From Thermoguttaceae bacterium (GTDB lineage Bacteria; Planctomycetota; Planctomycetia; Pirellulales; Thermoguttaceae), in the NCBI GenBank assembly GCA_017454585.1, contig JAFTCU010000164.1:1-11312 (forward strand): a stretch of 11,312 nt of DNA, read 5' to 3'. The notes below the pieces were generated by a model, which made no database searches, was not told where the DNA came from, and saw only the letters and a program-made list of their open reading frames with translations. Shown piece after piece: positions 1-6,120 of this stretch; the stretch's first letter is position 1, and each line of letters starts with the position of its first letter. The position numbers were made by a program, and so were the translations under genes.

Positions 1-2
1 CT

Positions 3-584
3 CGCGCGCTGCAATATCTGGATTGGGGGCGCACCCAATTTTACGAAGATATGATTTCGCACCAGCCGCTCGAGGAAAAAATAAAGACCCGGCTGGAAGC
101 CGCCCGGAAGAACCAGGTCCTCGACGCGCAAACCTTTTGGTGGGCGGTGGACGGTTATTTGCATCCGTCACCGCCTTTGGGGGAAGTCCGAAATCTTTCG
201 AAGAACCAACTCGACGAGCTTGCCAGGCAGGTCCGCGGCTTCGATTCCCCGCGTTTTACCGAAGAAGTCCGGGCGCAAACGCACGAAATGCTGAAACTGT
301 ACGCCCTTTCCCTCGAGTGGGATGAGGCCATTAAAAAATTTATGCGCTCGGATTCGTGGGATGGATCCATGGATTCCCTGCTCACCCGAACCATCGAAGA
401 ATTCCGCACGCTGCGAAAATGGCCCCGGCTCCCCGACTGCCGGGCGTGGCGATATTTCGAGGTGGTCAGCGCCATCCTGAGGGAAAAGAAGCCGGAACGT
501 TATTCGGAATTCATTCGCGAATTGCGCGCCACGGCGGGGACGGTCGAGACGATCAGCCAGTGGCTCCCGGAGAAAGACAATTGA
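3..584 (+). CDS. Hypothetical protein, 3' part of a gene cut by the left edge
   Basis: The reading frame is open from the first complete codon at position 3 to a TGA at 582-584, giving at least 193 residues. An ATG exists at 51, but there is no purine-rich ribosome site before it and the preceding 16 codons read as normal protein (RALQYLDWGRTQFYED), so the real start is probably outside the window. The visible part is soluble, charged and predicted largely alpha-helical by eye, rich in Glu, Arg, Lys, Leu and Trp. It has no signal peptide, membrane segment or cysteine cluster in view; a helical-repeat or C-terminal accessory domain would fit. I do not recognise the family. It is followed by a repeat-filled gap, so it probably ends its transcription unit. 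Confidence that it is a gene is good; the function is unknown. Confidence 0.7.
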   Translation, partial: RALQYLDWGRTQFYEDMISHQPLEEKIKTRLEAARKNQVLDAQTFWWAVDGYLHPSPPLGEVRNLSKNQLDELARQVRGFDSPRFTEEVRAQTHEMLKLYALSLEWDEAIKKFMRSDSWDGSMDSLLTRTIEEFRTLRKWPRLPDCRAWRYFEVVSAILREKKPERYSEFIRELRATAGTVETISQWLPEKDN

Positions 585-601
585 ATGGAACTAAAAAATA
601 T

Positions 602-720
602 TTAAGCCACAAAGAACGCAAAGGACGCAAAGAGAATAAAAGATTGTTGCGTGTCGCGTGTTGATTGATGTCGATGTCAAGAAAAATCCCTTTGCGCTCT
701 TTGTGTCCTTTGCGTCTTAA
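602..720. repeat. Large imperfect inverted repeat, unit A (CACAAAGAACGCAAAG type)
   Basis: The left arm at 602-631 and the right arm at 691-720 are reverse complements at 24 of 30 positions, separated by a 59-bp loop. Within each arm the sequence is built from a short purine-rich word (ACAAAGAACGCAAAGGACGC and variants) repeated with roughly 9-bp spacing. I recall similar dispersed words from intergenic DNA of many environmental bacteria; that is memory, not a search. It lies 17 bp after the stop of the first gene and could form a long cruciform or mRNA hairpin. Confidence 0.75.
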
Positions 721-744
721 AAAAACACTGGCGCCTCGTTCAGA

Positions 745-859
745 TCTCACGCGGAGATGCGGAGGCGCGGAGGGGGAGAGAAGGAGCGCGAATCGTCAAC
801 GGTTACTGGCCCTGGCATTCCCAACAAAAAACTCCGCGGCTCCGCAGCTCCGCGTGAGG
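745..859. repeat. Large imperfect inverted repeat, unit B (CTCACGCGGAG type)
   Basis: The left arm at 745-772 and the right arm at 832-859 are reverse complements at 25 of 28 positions. The loop is 59 bp, the same length as in unit A just upstream, but the arm sequence is different (GGAG and GCGG words instead of CAAAG words). Together the two units fill almost the whole 585-908 gap. Apart from the repeats and the ribosome site of the next gene, I see no gene or clear sigma-70 promoter in this gap. Confidence 0.75.
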
Positions 860-908
860 TAAAAAACACCATACACCGAACCGGTACGAGGTTTTCACGG
901 AGGAGTAC

Positions 909-2009
909 ATGAAGCTGAAAATCAACATCATTTTCTGGGTCGCGGCCTTTATGTTTTCGCTCTGGGGCGCCGTTTATGCGTTCGAGATCAGGGAAACGCC
1001 CATCGACGGCTTGCCGTCTCCCGAACATTTCCGCTCCGAATACGAAGATTCGATTTTTCTGGCCGTTTCGCCGGATGGAAAGCACACGATCGGGAATCTG
1101 TTTCCGGGAAATCTGCTCGTGGACGGCAAACTCCTGCCCTGCAAAGAGGAGGAAAAACCCGACGGGATTTGGCTGTATTCCAATCCGTGGGACGATCGGA
1201 TCCTGGCGGAGAATTCCTGCCTGGTGGAAACTGAGCCGGTGCGGAACCTGACTCTCTGGGTCGGCAAGGAGCGTTTTCTGAACGTTTCTTCCTCCGAAGA
1301 TCTGCAGGTGATCGACTTCTGGCTGGAGCCAGTTCCCGGGCAGAACCGGACCGTTCCCATGGCCGTGCTGGAAAAATCCGGGGGCGAGCGAGTTCAATTC
1401 CTCGATCCAAAAACCGTCAGAAAAATCGGGCCTGAGCAGATGTACTGGCGCCGAACCTTTGTGAGTCCCAGCGGCGAACAGACGATCCGGCTGGAAACCG
1501 ACCCGGACGGGAAGCAGCGTTTGACGTGGGTCGAGGAAGGGAAAACCATCATTCAGGATTGCGACGCAATCCATCACGTTTTCTGGCTCTCCGAGGAATT
1601 GAGTTTTGAAGTTTACAGCGCCCAGACGAAAGAAGATCGCGTCCACCGCTGGAGCCGGGGAAAATGGGACGTTTCCGCGAGCTGGCCGGAATTCAACGTT
1701 TTGGCCGATGAACCCTCAAATACGTTTCAGATCGAATGGAATTCCCGGACTTACGGCCCGTTCATGAACGCCCATTCGCGGATTTATTCGCTTCATACGA
1801 AACACGCGGCGGTGTTCGTGCAGTTTGCCGACAGTCAAAAGTGGGGGATCCTGACAGACGAAGGGCTTGCCGCACCCCTTTATGACCATCTCGTTTCACT
1901 GCGGTCGCTAGCGTATCTGAGGACCCGGCTGAGCATCGAGACGAATCACTGGCACACGCTCGGGTTTCGTGACGGAAAATGGTATCGGGTCGATTTTTCG
2001 TGGGATTAA
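909..2009 (+). CDS. Secreted protein of unknown function with WG-like C-terminal repeat
   Basis: This encodes 366 residues. The start is well supported: a strong ribosome site, GGAGGAG at 899-905, lies four bases before the ATG. Residues 1-24 form a Sec signal peptide (basic KLK, then a hydrophobic stretch) with a likely cut after VYA, so the mature protein begins FEIRE and acts outside the cytoplasm. The rest is rich in Trp, aromatic and acidic residues with alternating beta-type patterns. Near the C-terminus, residues about 310-332 (QKWGILTDEGLAAPLYDHL) resemble a WG repeat, and GFRDGKWYRVDF near the end may be a second, degenerate one; earlier segments such as VSPDGKHTIGNL (about residues 53-64) look like beta-propeller strands. 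I infer a beta-rich secreted or periplasmic protein. The catalytic role, if any, is unknown. It ends 16 bp before a hairpin repeat and converges with argJ. Confidence 0.85.
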   Translation: MKLKINIIFWVAAFMFSLWGAVYAFEIRETPIDGLPSPEHFRSEYEDSIFLAVSPDGKHTIGNLFPGNLLVDGKLLPCKEEEKPDGIWLYSNPWDDRILAENSCLVETEPVRNLTLWVGKERFLNVSSSEDLQVIDFWLEPVPGQNRTVPMAVLEKSGGERVQFLDPKTVRKIGPEQMYWRRTFVSPSGEQTIRLETDPDGKQRLTWVEEGKTIIQDCDAIHHVFWLSEELSFEVYSAQTKEDRVHRWSRGKWDVSASWPEFNVLADEPSNTFQIEWNSRTYGPFMNAHSRIYSLHTKHAAVFVQFADSQKWGILTDEGLAAPLYDHLVSLRSLAYLRTRLSIETNHWHTLGFRDGKWYRVDFSWD

Positions 2010-2025
2010 ACGCTGGGGCCAATTT

Positions 2026-2044
2026 ACGACGCTGGAAGCGTCGT
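2026..2044 (+). repeat. Dispersed palindrome, copy 1 (ACGACGCT-GGA-AGCGTCGT)
   Basis: This is a perfect 8-bp stem with a GGA loop, followed by CCCC. It lies between the stop of the secreted-protein gene at 2009 and the stop of the convergent argJ at 2054. The flanks add an outer TTTAC/GTAAA pairing. It may act as a shared 3'-end hairpin for both genes, but there is no T-run on either side, so it is not a classical intrinsic terminator. Confidence 0.8.
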
Positions 2045-2053
2045 CCCCGTAAA

Positions 2054-3256
2054 TCAGGTGTGGTAATCGGCGTTGATGTGCACGTACTCGGTCGTCAGGT
2101 CACACGTCCAGAACCGGCACCCCTGGCGGCCCTCGCCGAATTTCAGGTCAATGACGATCTCCCGGTTGGCGGCCATCGATTTGGAAACCTCCGCGGCATC
2201 GAAGTCGGTCGGGGCGCCGTTCGCGAAGACAAGGAAGCCGTTGATGTGGAGCGTCGCTTTTTTCACGTCAAACGGAACGTTCGAGTACCCGGCCGAAGAC
2301 ATGATGCGCCCCCAGTTCGGGTCGTTCCCGTACAGCGCACACTTGGTCAGCGGGCTTTCCGCGACGTAACGGGCGATCTGCCGCGCGTCGGCCTCGGTTT
2401 TCAGCCCCTTCACGTTCAGCGTCACGAGATGCGAGGCCCCCTCGCCGTCTTCCGGGATGGACCGGGCCAGATCGGCGCAGATCGATTCCAGCGCATCTGC
2501 GAAGTCTTTATTTTTCGCGACGTTTTCACCGCCGGCGGCCCCGTTCGCCAGAAGCAGCAGCGTGTCGTTGGTGCTCGTGTGACCGTCCACCGTGATGCAG
2601 TTAAACGTCGTGTGGACGATTTTCTTGAGGAGTTTCTGGGCGGATTTCCCGTCAAGCACCGCGTCGGTCAGCACGATCCCGAGGAACGTCGCCATGTTCG
2701 GGGCGATCATCCCCGCGCCTTTGGCCATTCCCGCGATCGTGACCACCGTGCCGTCTTCGAGCGTGATCTGCTTCGAGAAAAGTTTGTGGTGCGTGTCGGT
2801 CGTCATGATCCCCTTGGCGGCCGCGATGAGCGATTTTTCGTCATCCTTGAGTTTTTTGGAGATTTTTTTGATCCCCGCCCCGATCACGTCCATCGGGAGG
2901 AAATGGCCGATGATCCCGGTGCTCATCACCAGCGCGCCGTCATCTGCGGCTCCAACGGCTTGGGCGGCCCAGGCGGCCATCTGCCGGGCGTCGTTCAGCC
3001 CCCGCTCGCCCGTACAGGCGTTGGCGTTTCCGGAGTTCACGATGATCGCCTGGATTTTGTCGCTCGGAACGAGACTGCGGTCAAGCACGACCGGAGCGGC
3101 ACAGACGAGATTCTGTGTAAACACGCCGGCGGCGCTTGCCGGAACGTCAGACGCGATGAACGTCATGTCGGCCCGGGATTTGTCCTGCTTGATCCCCGTG
3201 TACATCGCGGCGAATTTGAACCCTTTGGGAATGAAATGCTTTTGATCTTTAGCCAT
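2054..3256 (-). CDS. argJ: Bifunctional glutamate N-acetyltransferase / amino-acid acetyltransferase
   Basis: ArgJ transfers the acetyl group from N-acetylornithine to glutamate in the cyclic arginine pathway; many members also make N-acetylglutamate from acetyl-CoA. It acts in the cytoplasm. The 400-residue product has the family's usual length and hallmarks: the oxyanion-hole motif STGIIG at about 112-117, the self-cleavage site KGAGMIAPNMATFL with the cut expected between A189 and the nucleophile T190, the DPNWGRI segment, and the conserved C-terminal ending YVHINADYHT. I chose the ATG at 3254-3256 (MAKDQKHFIPKG), with an AGGG about 8 bases upstream. A longer frame from a TTG at 3322 would run through the tRNA terminator and adds residues that do not look like ArgJ. 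No other arg gene is in view. The intrinsic hairpin of the upstream tRNA-Arg lies only 33 bp before the start, leaving little room for a promoter of its own. The mono- or bifunctional state cannot be read from sequence alone. Confidence 0.97.
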   Translation of the reverse strand: MAKDQKHFIPKGFKFAAMYTGIKQDKSRADMTFIASDVPASAAGVFTQNLVCAAPVVLDRSLVPSDKIQAIIVNSGNANACTGERGLNDARQMAAWAAQAVGAADDGALVMSTGIIGHFLPMDVIGAGIKKISKKLKDDEKSLIAAAKGIMTTDTHHKLFSKQITLEDGTVVTIAGMAKGAGMIAPNMATFLGIVLTDAVLDGKSAQKLLKKIVHTTFNCITVDGHTSTNDTLLLLANGAAGGENVAKNKDFADALESICADLARSIPEDGEGASHLVTLNVKGLKTEADARQIARYVAESPLTKCALYGNDPNWGRIMSSAGYSNVPFDVKKATLHINGFLVFANGAPTDFDAAEVSKSMAANREIVIDLKFGEGRQGCRFWTCDLTTEYVHINADYHT

Positions 3257-3289
3257 TTGAAAAACCCTGTCCAGCACGCTGAAATGACG

Positions 3290-3335
3290 AAAAAAAACTC
3301 TTTGCCATTTTGAGCAAAGCAAAAAAGCAAAGAGT
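3290..3335 (-). terminator. Intrinsic terminator after tRNA-Arg
   Basis: Read on the minus strand, ACTCTTTGC (3327-3335) pairs perfectly with GCAAAGAGT (3297-3305) and is followed by an uninterrupted run of eight T (down to 3290). The loop contains a second CTTTGC word that could pair with GCAAAG of the 3' arm instead, so two alternative hairpins exist. It sits 6 bases after the tRNA and ends 33 bases before the argJ start codon. Confidence 0.8.
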
Positions 3336-3340
3336 CACAG

Positions 3341-3413
3341 CACATCCGAAGGGACTCGAACCCCCAACACTCGGTTCCGAAGACCGATGCTCTATCCATT
3401 GAACTACGGATGC
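3341..3413 (-). tRNA. tRNA-Arg, anticodon TCG
   Basis: On the minus strand the 73-nt sequence folds as a standard tRNA: acceptor stem GCATCCG with CGGATGT (seven pairs including a terminal G-U), D arm GTTC...GAGC, anticodon stem TCGGT/ACCGA with the seven-base loop CTTCGGA giving anticodon TCG, a 5-base variable region, and a T arm GGGGG-TTCGAGT-CCCTT. The discriminator is G. It reads the arginine codon CGA (and possibly other CGN by wobble). The 3' CCA is not encoded and must be added after transcription. Confidence 0.96.
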
Positions 3414-3426
3414 GACGATTAATTAT

Positions 3427-3454
3427 AGTATAGCATTTTTTTGATTTTGTGCAA
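3427..3454 (-). promoter_or_regulatory. Sigma-70-type promoter for tRNA-Arg
   Basis: On the minus strand a -35 box TTGCAC (3449-3454) is followed after 16 bp by TATACT (3427-3432), preceded by TGC, which makes an extended -10 element. The expected transcript start is about 7 bases before the tRNA 5' end at 3413. Confidence 0.7.
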
Positions 3455-3526
3455 GGGTGGGAGGCAGAATTTTTTTCTGAATTTCGTCTCTCGGCAGTTT
3501 GGCGGCCGGGCCGTCCCTCCGAATTA

Positions 3527-3545
3527 ACGACGCTGAAAGCGTCGT
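3527..3545 (+). repeat. Dispersed palindrome, copy 2 (GAA loop)
   Basis: This has the same 8-bp stem as the other copies, perfectly paired, but with loop GAA instead of GGA. It is preceded by TTAA and followed by CTCCCC. It lies 24 bp beyond the stop codon of the minus-strand hypothetical gene, in the gap between that gene and the tRNA promoter. Confidence 0.75.
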
Positions 3546-3568
3546 CTCCCCAATTCCGCATTCCGCAT

Positions 3569-4033
3569 TTAAACGACACTGGGAGCGTCGTCCCCGTAGT
3601 GGCCGCTCACTCGCCGCATTTCTGCGCAGATCTCGTCCAGCGTCCGGTTTACGTGCACATCGGAAATCGCGCCTTTCAGAATGTTTGCCCTTTCGCGGGC
3701 TTCCTCCGCTTTGTACTCCTCTTCCGTGATGAGGCCCAGCACGAGATCCAGGTCGCGAATGTGGCGGAAGTGGTCGCTTTTTCTCGGGTGGTTTTCCGCT
3801 TCGAGGATCTGCAGGCAGAGACGCAGGAGAAGCCGCCTCATGCCCTCAAGCCGGGAACAGATCGGGGAATAGAGCCACAGCCAGCGAGTGTACTCGGCCC
3901 TCATCAGTGCGTACCGCTCCCGCCACTGCTCCGGGGTGAGGTCGTAGCTCTTTTGAAGCGGCCGGCCGTCGTCGTGGAACGGGAGCGTGAACGGCTCGTC
4001 GGAAAGATCGCTCAGAACGTGGAAATAGGACAT
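3569..4033 (-). CDS. Small hypothetical protein ending in a repeat-encoded tail
   Basis: This encodes 154 residues. I chose the ATG at 4031-4033 because a GAGGG ribosome site lies about 6 bases upstream and a strong promoter lies within 40 bp; an extended frame upstream would run into that promoter. The protein has no signal peptide or membrane segment and looks helical and soluble, rich in Arg, Glu and Leu, with segments such as LTPEQWRERYALMRAEYTRW (about 32-51) and LITEEEYKAEEARERANIL (about 101-119). I do not recognise the family and assign no function. The last residues, YGDDAPSVV, and the frame to the TAA are encoded by a copy of the dispersed palindrome, so the native C-terminus has apparently been replaced or extended by repeat DNA. 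It is transcribed divergently from the lipoprotein operon. Confidence 0.75.
   Translation of the reverse strand: MSYFHVLSDLSDEPFTLPFHDDGRPLQKSYDLTPEQWRERYALMRAEYTRWLWLYSPICSRLEGMRRLLLRLCLQILEAENHPRKSDHFRHIRDLDLVLGLITEEEYKAEEARERANILKGAISDVHVNRTLDEICAEMRRVSGHYGDDAPSVV
3573..3591 (+). repeat. Dispersed palindrome, copy 3, inside the 3' end of a gene
   Basis: ACGACACTGGGAGCGTCGT plus CCCCGTA. The stem has one A-C mismatch and a GGG loop. Read on the minus strand in frame, it encodes GDDAPSVV immediately before the TAA stop of the hypothetical gene. Confidence 0.8.
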
Positions 4034-4064
4034 TGGAAACCCTCTTTTTAGCTTGCTCTCTGAT

Positions 4065-4092
4065 ATTCTAACGTTTTTTTTGAGAATGTCAA
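4065..4092 (-). promoter_or_regulatory. Sigma-70-type promoter for the small hypothetical gene
   Basis: On the minus strand there is a consensus -35 TTGACA (4087-4092), a 16-bp A-rich spacer, and a -10 TAGAAT (4065-4070). The start codon is about 32 bp downstream of the -10. The perfect -35 suggests robust expression. Confidence 0.75.
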
Positions 4093-4112
4093 GCCGGGAG
4101 GGTAAATTAGTC

Positions 4113-4141
4113 TTGCGCAAAAGGGAAATTTTGGTTAAAAT
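4113..4141 (+). promoter_or_regulatory. Sigma-70-type promoter for the lipoprotein-queD-nitroreductase operon
   Basis: A -35 TTGCGC (4113-4118), a 17-bp spacer and a -10 TAAAAT (4136-4141) precede the lipoprotein ATG by 41 bp. It diverges back-to-back from the promoter of the minus-strand hypothetical gene, the -35 boxes being about 20 bp apart. Confidence 0.6.
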
Positions 4142-4182
4142 TCAATCCGGTTTGTGTTGATATTTCCTCAAGGGACTGTTTC

Positions 4183-4857
4183 ATGCCGGGTCCAAAGCTG
4201 CCATATACTCGATTTTTGTCTGCGGGAGCGCTTCTCCTTGCGGTCGTTTGTGTATGGACGCTTGCGGGGTGCAGAGCCTTCAACGCGAATCGGGCCTCTT
4301 ATTCCTCATTTGACGCGAATCAGCTAAGCAAAGGGAACGCGCAGAACCCGCTCCAGATCCGCGGCGATCTGGACCCGTTCCAGGTCTGGGAAACTACAGT
4401 AGATGTGATACGGCTTTACTTTGACCGGATCATCGACGAATACCCCTGCCAACGCAGCGGAGAAACGATTACGGAAGGGCTTCTGCGGACCAAACCGCAA
4501 ATCGGAGCGACCTGTTTCGAACCGTGGCGAAGGGACTCGGTGAACGTGACTGAACGCCAGTACGCTACCGTTCAGTCGATGCGTCGTACCGCTAAAGTGC
4601 GCGTTCGTCACGCCAATGGGCATTATATTATTCACGTGCGTGTTGATAAAGAACTGGAAGATCTGGCGCAGCCGAGCCACGCCCGGCTTCCGTCTGCGAC
4701 GTTCCGGTTAGACACGCAAATCCCCGAAACGAATGACCCGATCGCGGTACAGGACTATAATGAGGGCTGGCTTCCGCAGGGACGGGATTTCGCCTTGGAA
4801 CAAAGTATTCTCAACCAGCTTCAGCTTCGGCTTGACGCTCTCTCTCATCAGCCCTAG
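4183..4857 (+). CDS. Outer-membrane or periplasmic lipoprotein, unknown function
   Basis: This encodes 224 residues. The N-terminus is a lipoprotein signal peptide: basic residues, a hydrophobic core at about 12-26, and a lipobox LAGC with the lipidated cysteine at residue 30. The ATG is preceded by AAGGGA 7 bases upstream. The mature part contains WETTVDVIRLYFDRI (about 69-83), EPWRRDSVNVTERQYATVQSM (about 113-133), a beta-type stretch KVRVRHANGHYIIHVRVDKELEDL (about 138-161), and a C-terminal QGRDFALEQSILNQL (about 199-213). From memory, this combination (EPWRRDS, KELEDL, GRDxALE) resembles an uncharacterised planctomycete lipoprotein family; I cannot confirm it by search. It is the first gene of a tight operon, ending 6 bp before queD. 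The function is unknown; the shape suggests a small envelope lipoprotein rather than an enzyme. Confidence 0.85.
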   Translation: MPGPKLPYTRFLSAGALLLAVVCVWTLAGCRAFNANRASYSSFDANQLSKGNAQNPLQIRGDLDPFQVWETTVDVIRLYFDRIIDEYPCQRSGETITEGLLRTKPQIGATCFEPWRRDSVNVTERQYATVQSMRRTAKVRVRHANGHYIIHVRVDKELEDLAQPSHARLPSATFRLDTQIPETNDPIAVQDYNEGWLPQGRDFALEQSILNQLQLRLDALSHQP

Positions 4858-4863
4858 CATATT

Positions 4864-5268
4864 ATGAGTTGCACAATTACACGCCATTTGGATTTTTGTT
4901 ACGCTCACCGTCTTCCGGAATATGACGGAAAATGCAGGTTTCTGCACGGACATAATGGTCATGTGGAAATTACCATCGCCGCCGATTCGCTCGATGAAGG
5001 GGGGATGGTCCTCGACTTCGCGAAAGTACGTTCCAGTCTGGAGGCGTGGATCGACGAGGAACTGGATCACCATACGATCCTGTTTCGCCTGGATCCGCTG
5101 GTGAAGATCCTTCAAAAAGCGGGGCAGAAAGTCGTCGTGATGGACGTGATCCCAACTTCGGAAAACATCGCGGAGATGATTTGCCGTCAGGGACGCGCGA
5201 TGGGGATGAACGTCACGCGAGTCGCGCTCTGGGAAACGGCCCGGAATTGCGCGGAATATTTTAATTGA
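4864..5268 (+). CDS. queD: 6-carboxy-5,6,7,8-tetrahydropterin synthase / 6-pyruvoyl-tetrahydropterin synthase family
   Basis: QueD converts 7,8-dihydroneopterin triphosphate to 6-carboxytetrahydropterin, the second step towards preQ0 and queuosine tRNA modification, in the cytoplasm. The 134-residue protein has the normal family length and all key positions: zinc-binding His15, His28 and His30 (AHRLP and CRFLHGHNGHVE), catalytic Cys24 four residues before the HGH motif, LDF at 50-52, LDHHTIL at 67-73 with the Asp-His pair, PTSEN at 97-101, and Glu124 in LWET. The start codon lies 6 bp after the lipoprotein stop and there is no clear ribosome site, so translation may be coupled to the upstream gene. 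No other queuosine gene is in the window, so the substrate specificity (QueD versus a eukaryotic-type PTPS) rests on family membership; the single Cys24 in CxxxHGH favours the QueD/PTPS catalytic type. Confidence 0.93.
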   Translation: MSCTITRHLDFCYAHRLPEYDGKCRFLHGHNGHVEITIAADSLDEGGMVLDFAKVRSSLEAWIDEELDHHTILFRLDPLVKILQKAGQKVVVMDVIPTSENIAEMICRQGRAMGMNVTRVALWETARNCAEYFN

Positions 5269-5281
5269 AAGGAGAAACGTA

Positions 5282-5986
5282 ATGGGTATAACTCGCAGAA
5301 ATTTCGTGACCGCGGGAACCGCGGCGGTTTGCGGCCTTGCTTTGGTTTCGGGTTCCGCTCAGGCTCAGCCGGTGGTGGAAGGGGAGCGGATCGAGCTACC
5401 CACGCCGAGAAAGACCGGTGGAATGCCGCTTTTGGACGCGCTTTCGACCCGTAAAACGACGCGCGTGTACAGTTCCCGGATGCTCGACGCGCAGACGCTC
5501 TCCAGTCTCCTTTGGGCCGCGTTCGGGATCAGCCGTGAGGATGGCCGGCGGACTGCGCCAAGCGCTCTGAACTCGCAGGAAATCCAGATTTATGTCATTC
5601 TGGAGGGCGGGATTTACGTTTACGAGCCGAAAGAACACGCGCTCGAACGGAAACTTGAGGGCGATTTCCGGAAACTGGCCGGGACGCAGAGTTACGCGCA
5701 GAGCGTGCCCGTTTCGTTCGTGTACGTCGCGGATCTGGAAAAGAGTTTGACCTCGCCGGAGAGCAGTGAGTCGTACGCCTGCGTGGACTGCGGGTTCATC
5801 GGCCAGAACGTGTACCTCTTCGCGGCGGCGAACGGTTTAAGCTCGGCATTTCGCGGTTCGATCGATCGGTCGGCCATCTCGGAAACGCTGAAACTCAAGG
5901 CGAGCCAGCGCGTTCTTTACGGCCAGTCGATCGGTTACGCCGACGATGAAATTTTGCACACCGCGCCGATCCAGCTGAAGAAGTAA
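5282..5986 (+). CDS. Tat-exported nitroreductase-family (SagB-like) flavoprotein
   Basis: This encodes 234 residues. A ribosome site AAAGGAG at 5268-5274 fixes the ATG. The N-terminus TRRNFVTAG followed by a hydrophobic stretch and AQA (about 26-28) is a twin-arginine signal, so the protein is exported folded, presumably with its cofactor. The mature part matches the FMN nitroreductase fold: RKTTRVYSS (57-65, the phosphate-binding RxSxR-like segment), LSSLLWAAFGISR (73-85), APSALNSQEI (92-101), a GFIGQNVYLFAAANGL helix (171-186), and VLYGQSIGY near the C-terminus (211-219). The LLWAAFGI and APSALNSQ signatures are closer to SagB/ThcOx-type dehydrogenases than to classical NfsA. These proteins oxidise or reduce diverse substrates; the substrate here is unknown. 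It is the last gene of the operon, 13 bp after queD, with a hairpin directly after the stop. Confidence 0.9.
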   Translation: MGITRRNFVTAGTAAVCGLALVSGSAQAQPVVEGERIELPTPRKTGGMPLLDALSTRKTTRVYSSRMLDAQTLSSLLWAAFGISREDGRRTAPSALNSQEIQIYVILEGGIYVYEPKEHALERKLEGDFRKLAGTQSYAQSVPVSFVYVADLEKSLTSPESSESYACVDCGFIGQNVYLFAAANGLSSAFRGSIDRSAISETLKLKASQRVLYGQSIGYADDEILHTAPIQLKK

Positions 5987-6015
5987 GGGGAAGACACTTG
6001 TGTGTGTCGTTCCCC
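5987..6015 (+). terminator. Hairpin directly after the nitroreductase gene
   Basis: GGGGAAGACAC (5987-5997) pairs with GTGTCGTTCCCC (6004-6015) as an 11-bp stem with one bulged base and a 6-base loop, starting on the base after the TAA stop. There is no T-run, so it may be a 3'-end stabilising or Rho-assisted terminator structure rather than a classical intrinsic terminator. Confidence 0.5.
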
Positions 6016-6027
6016 AAATTAGGAATG

Positions 6028-6120
6028 AGGAGTTGGGAATCGAAAGGTCTTCGGCTTTTATGGGTGGAAAATTTTTGAAATAGGCGTTACGCGAAGCGTC
6101 AATTCTTCTTCCCAACTCCT
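6028..6120. repeat. 12-bp perfect inverted repeat around a 69-bp core
   Basis: AGGAGTTGGGAA (6028-6039) is exactly inverted at 6109-6120. The core holds a small ACGC-GAA-GCGT hairpin at about 6089-6099. It fills most of the space between the nitroreductase hairpin and the 42-bp array and resembles a short non-autonomous element; no coding capacity is seen. Confidence 0.55.

Noticed and set aside
665..862. Short plus-strand frame of 65 codons in the gap before 909
   Set aside because: It is made almost entirely from the arms of repeat units A and B; proteins of this kind are usually annotation artefacts of repeats.
747..1646. Minus-strand frame of 299 codons overlapping unit B and the secreted-protein gene
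   Set aside because: Its end runs into the inverted repeat and it overlaps most of a gene with a strong ribosome site and signal peptide on the plus strand.
1979..3313. Plus-strand frame of 444 codons opposite argJ
   Set aside because: It is the antisense of a confidently identified ArgJ, with a His/Arg/Val-rich composition typical of a shadow, and it runs into the preceding gene.
3257..3322. Extended ArgJ start at a TTG (3320-3322)
   Set aside because: The extra 22 residues would be encoded by the tRNA terminator; the ATG at 3254-3256 gives the family's normal N-terminus and length.
3163..3579. Minus-strand frame of 138 codons across the tRNA
   Set aside because: It reads through the tRNA-Arg gene, its promoter and terminator, and ends inside argJ in another frame.
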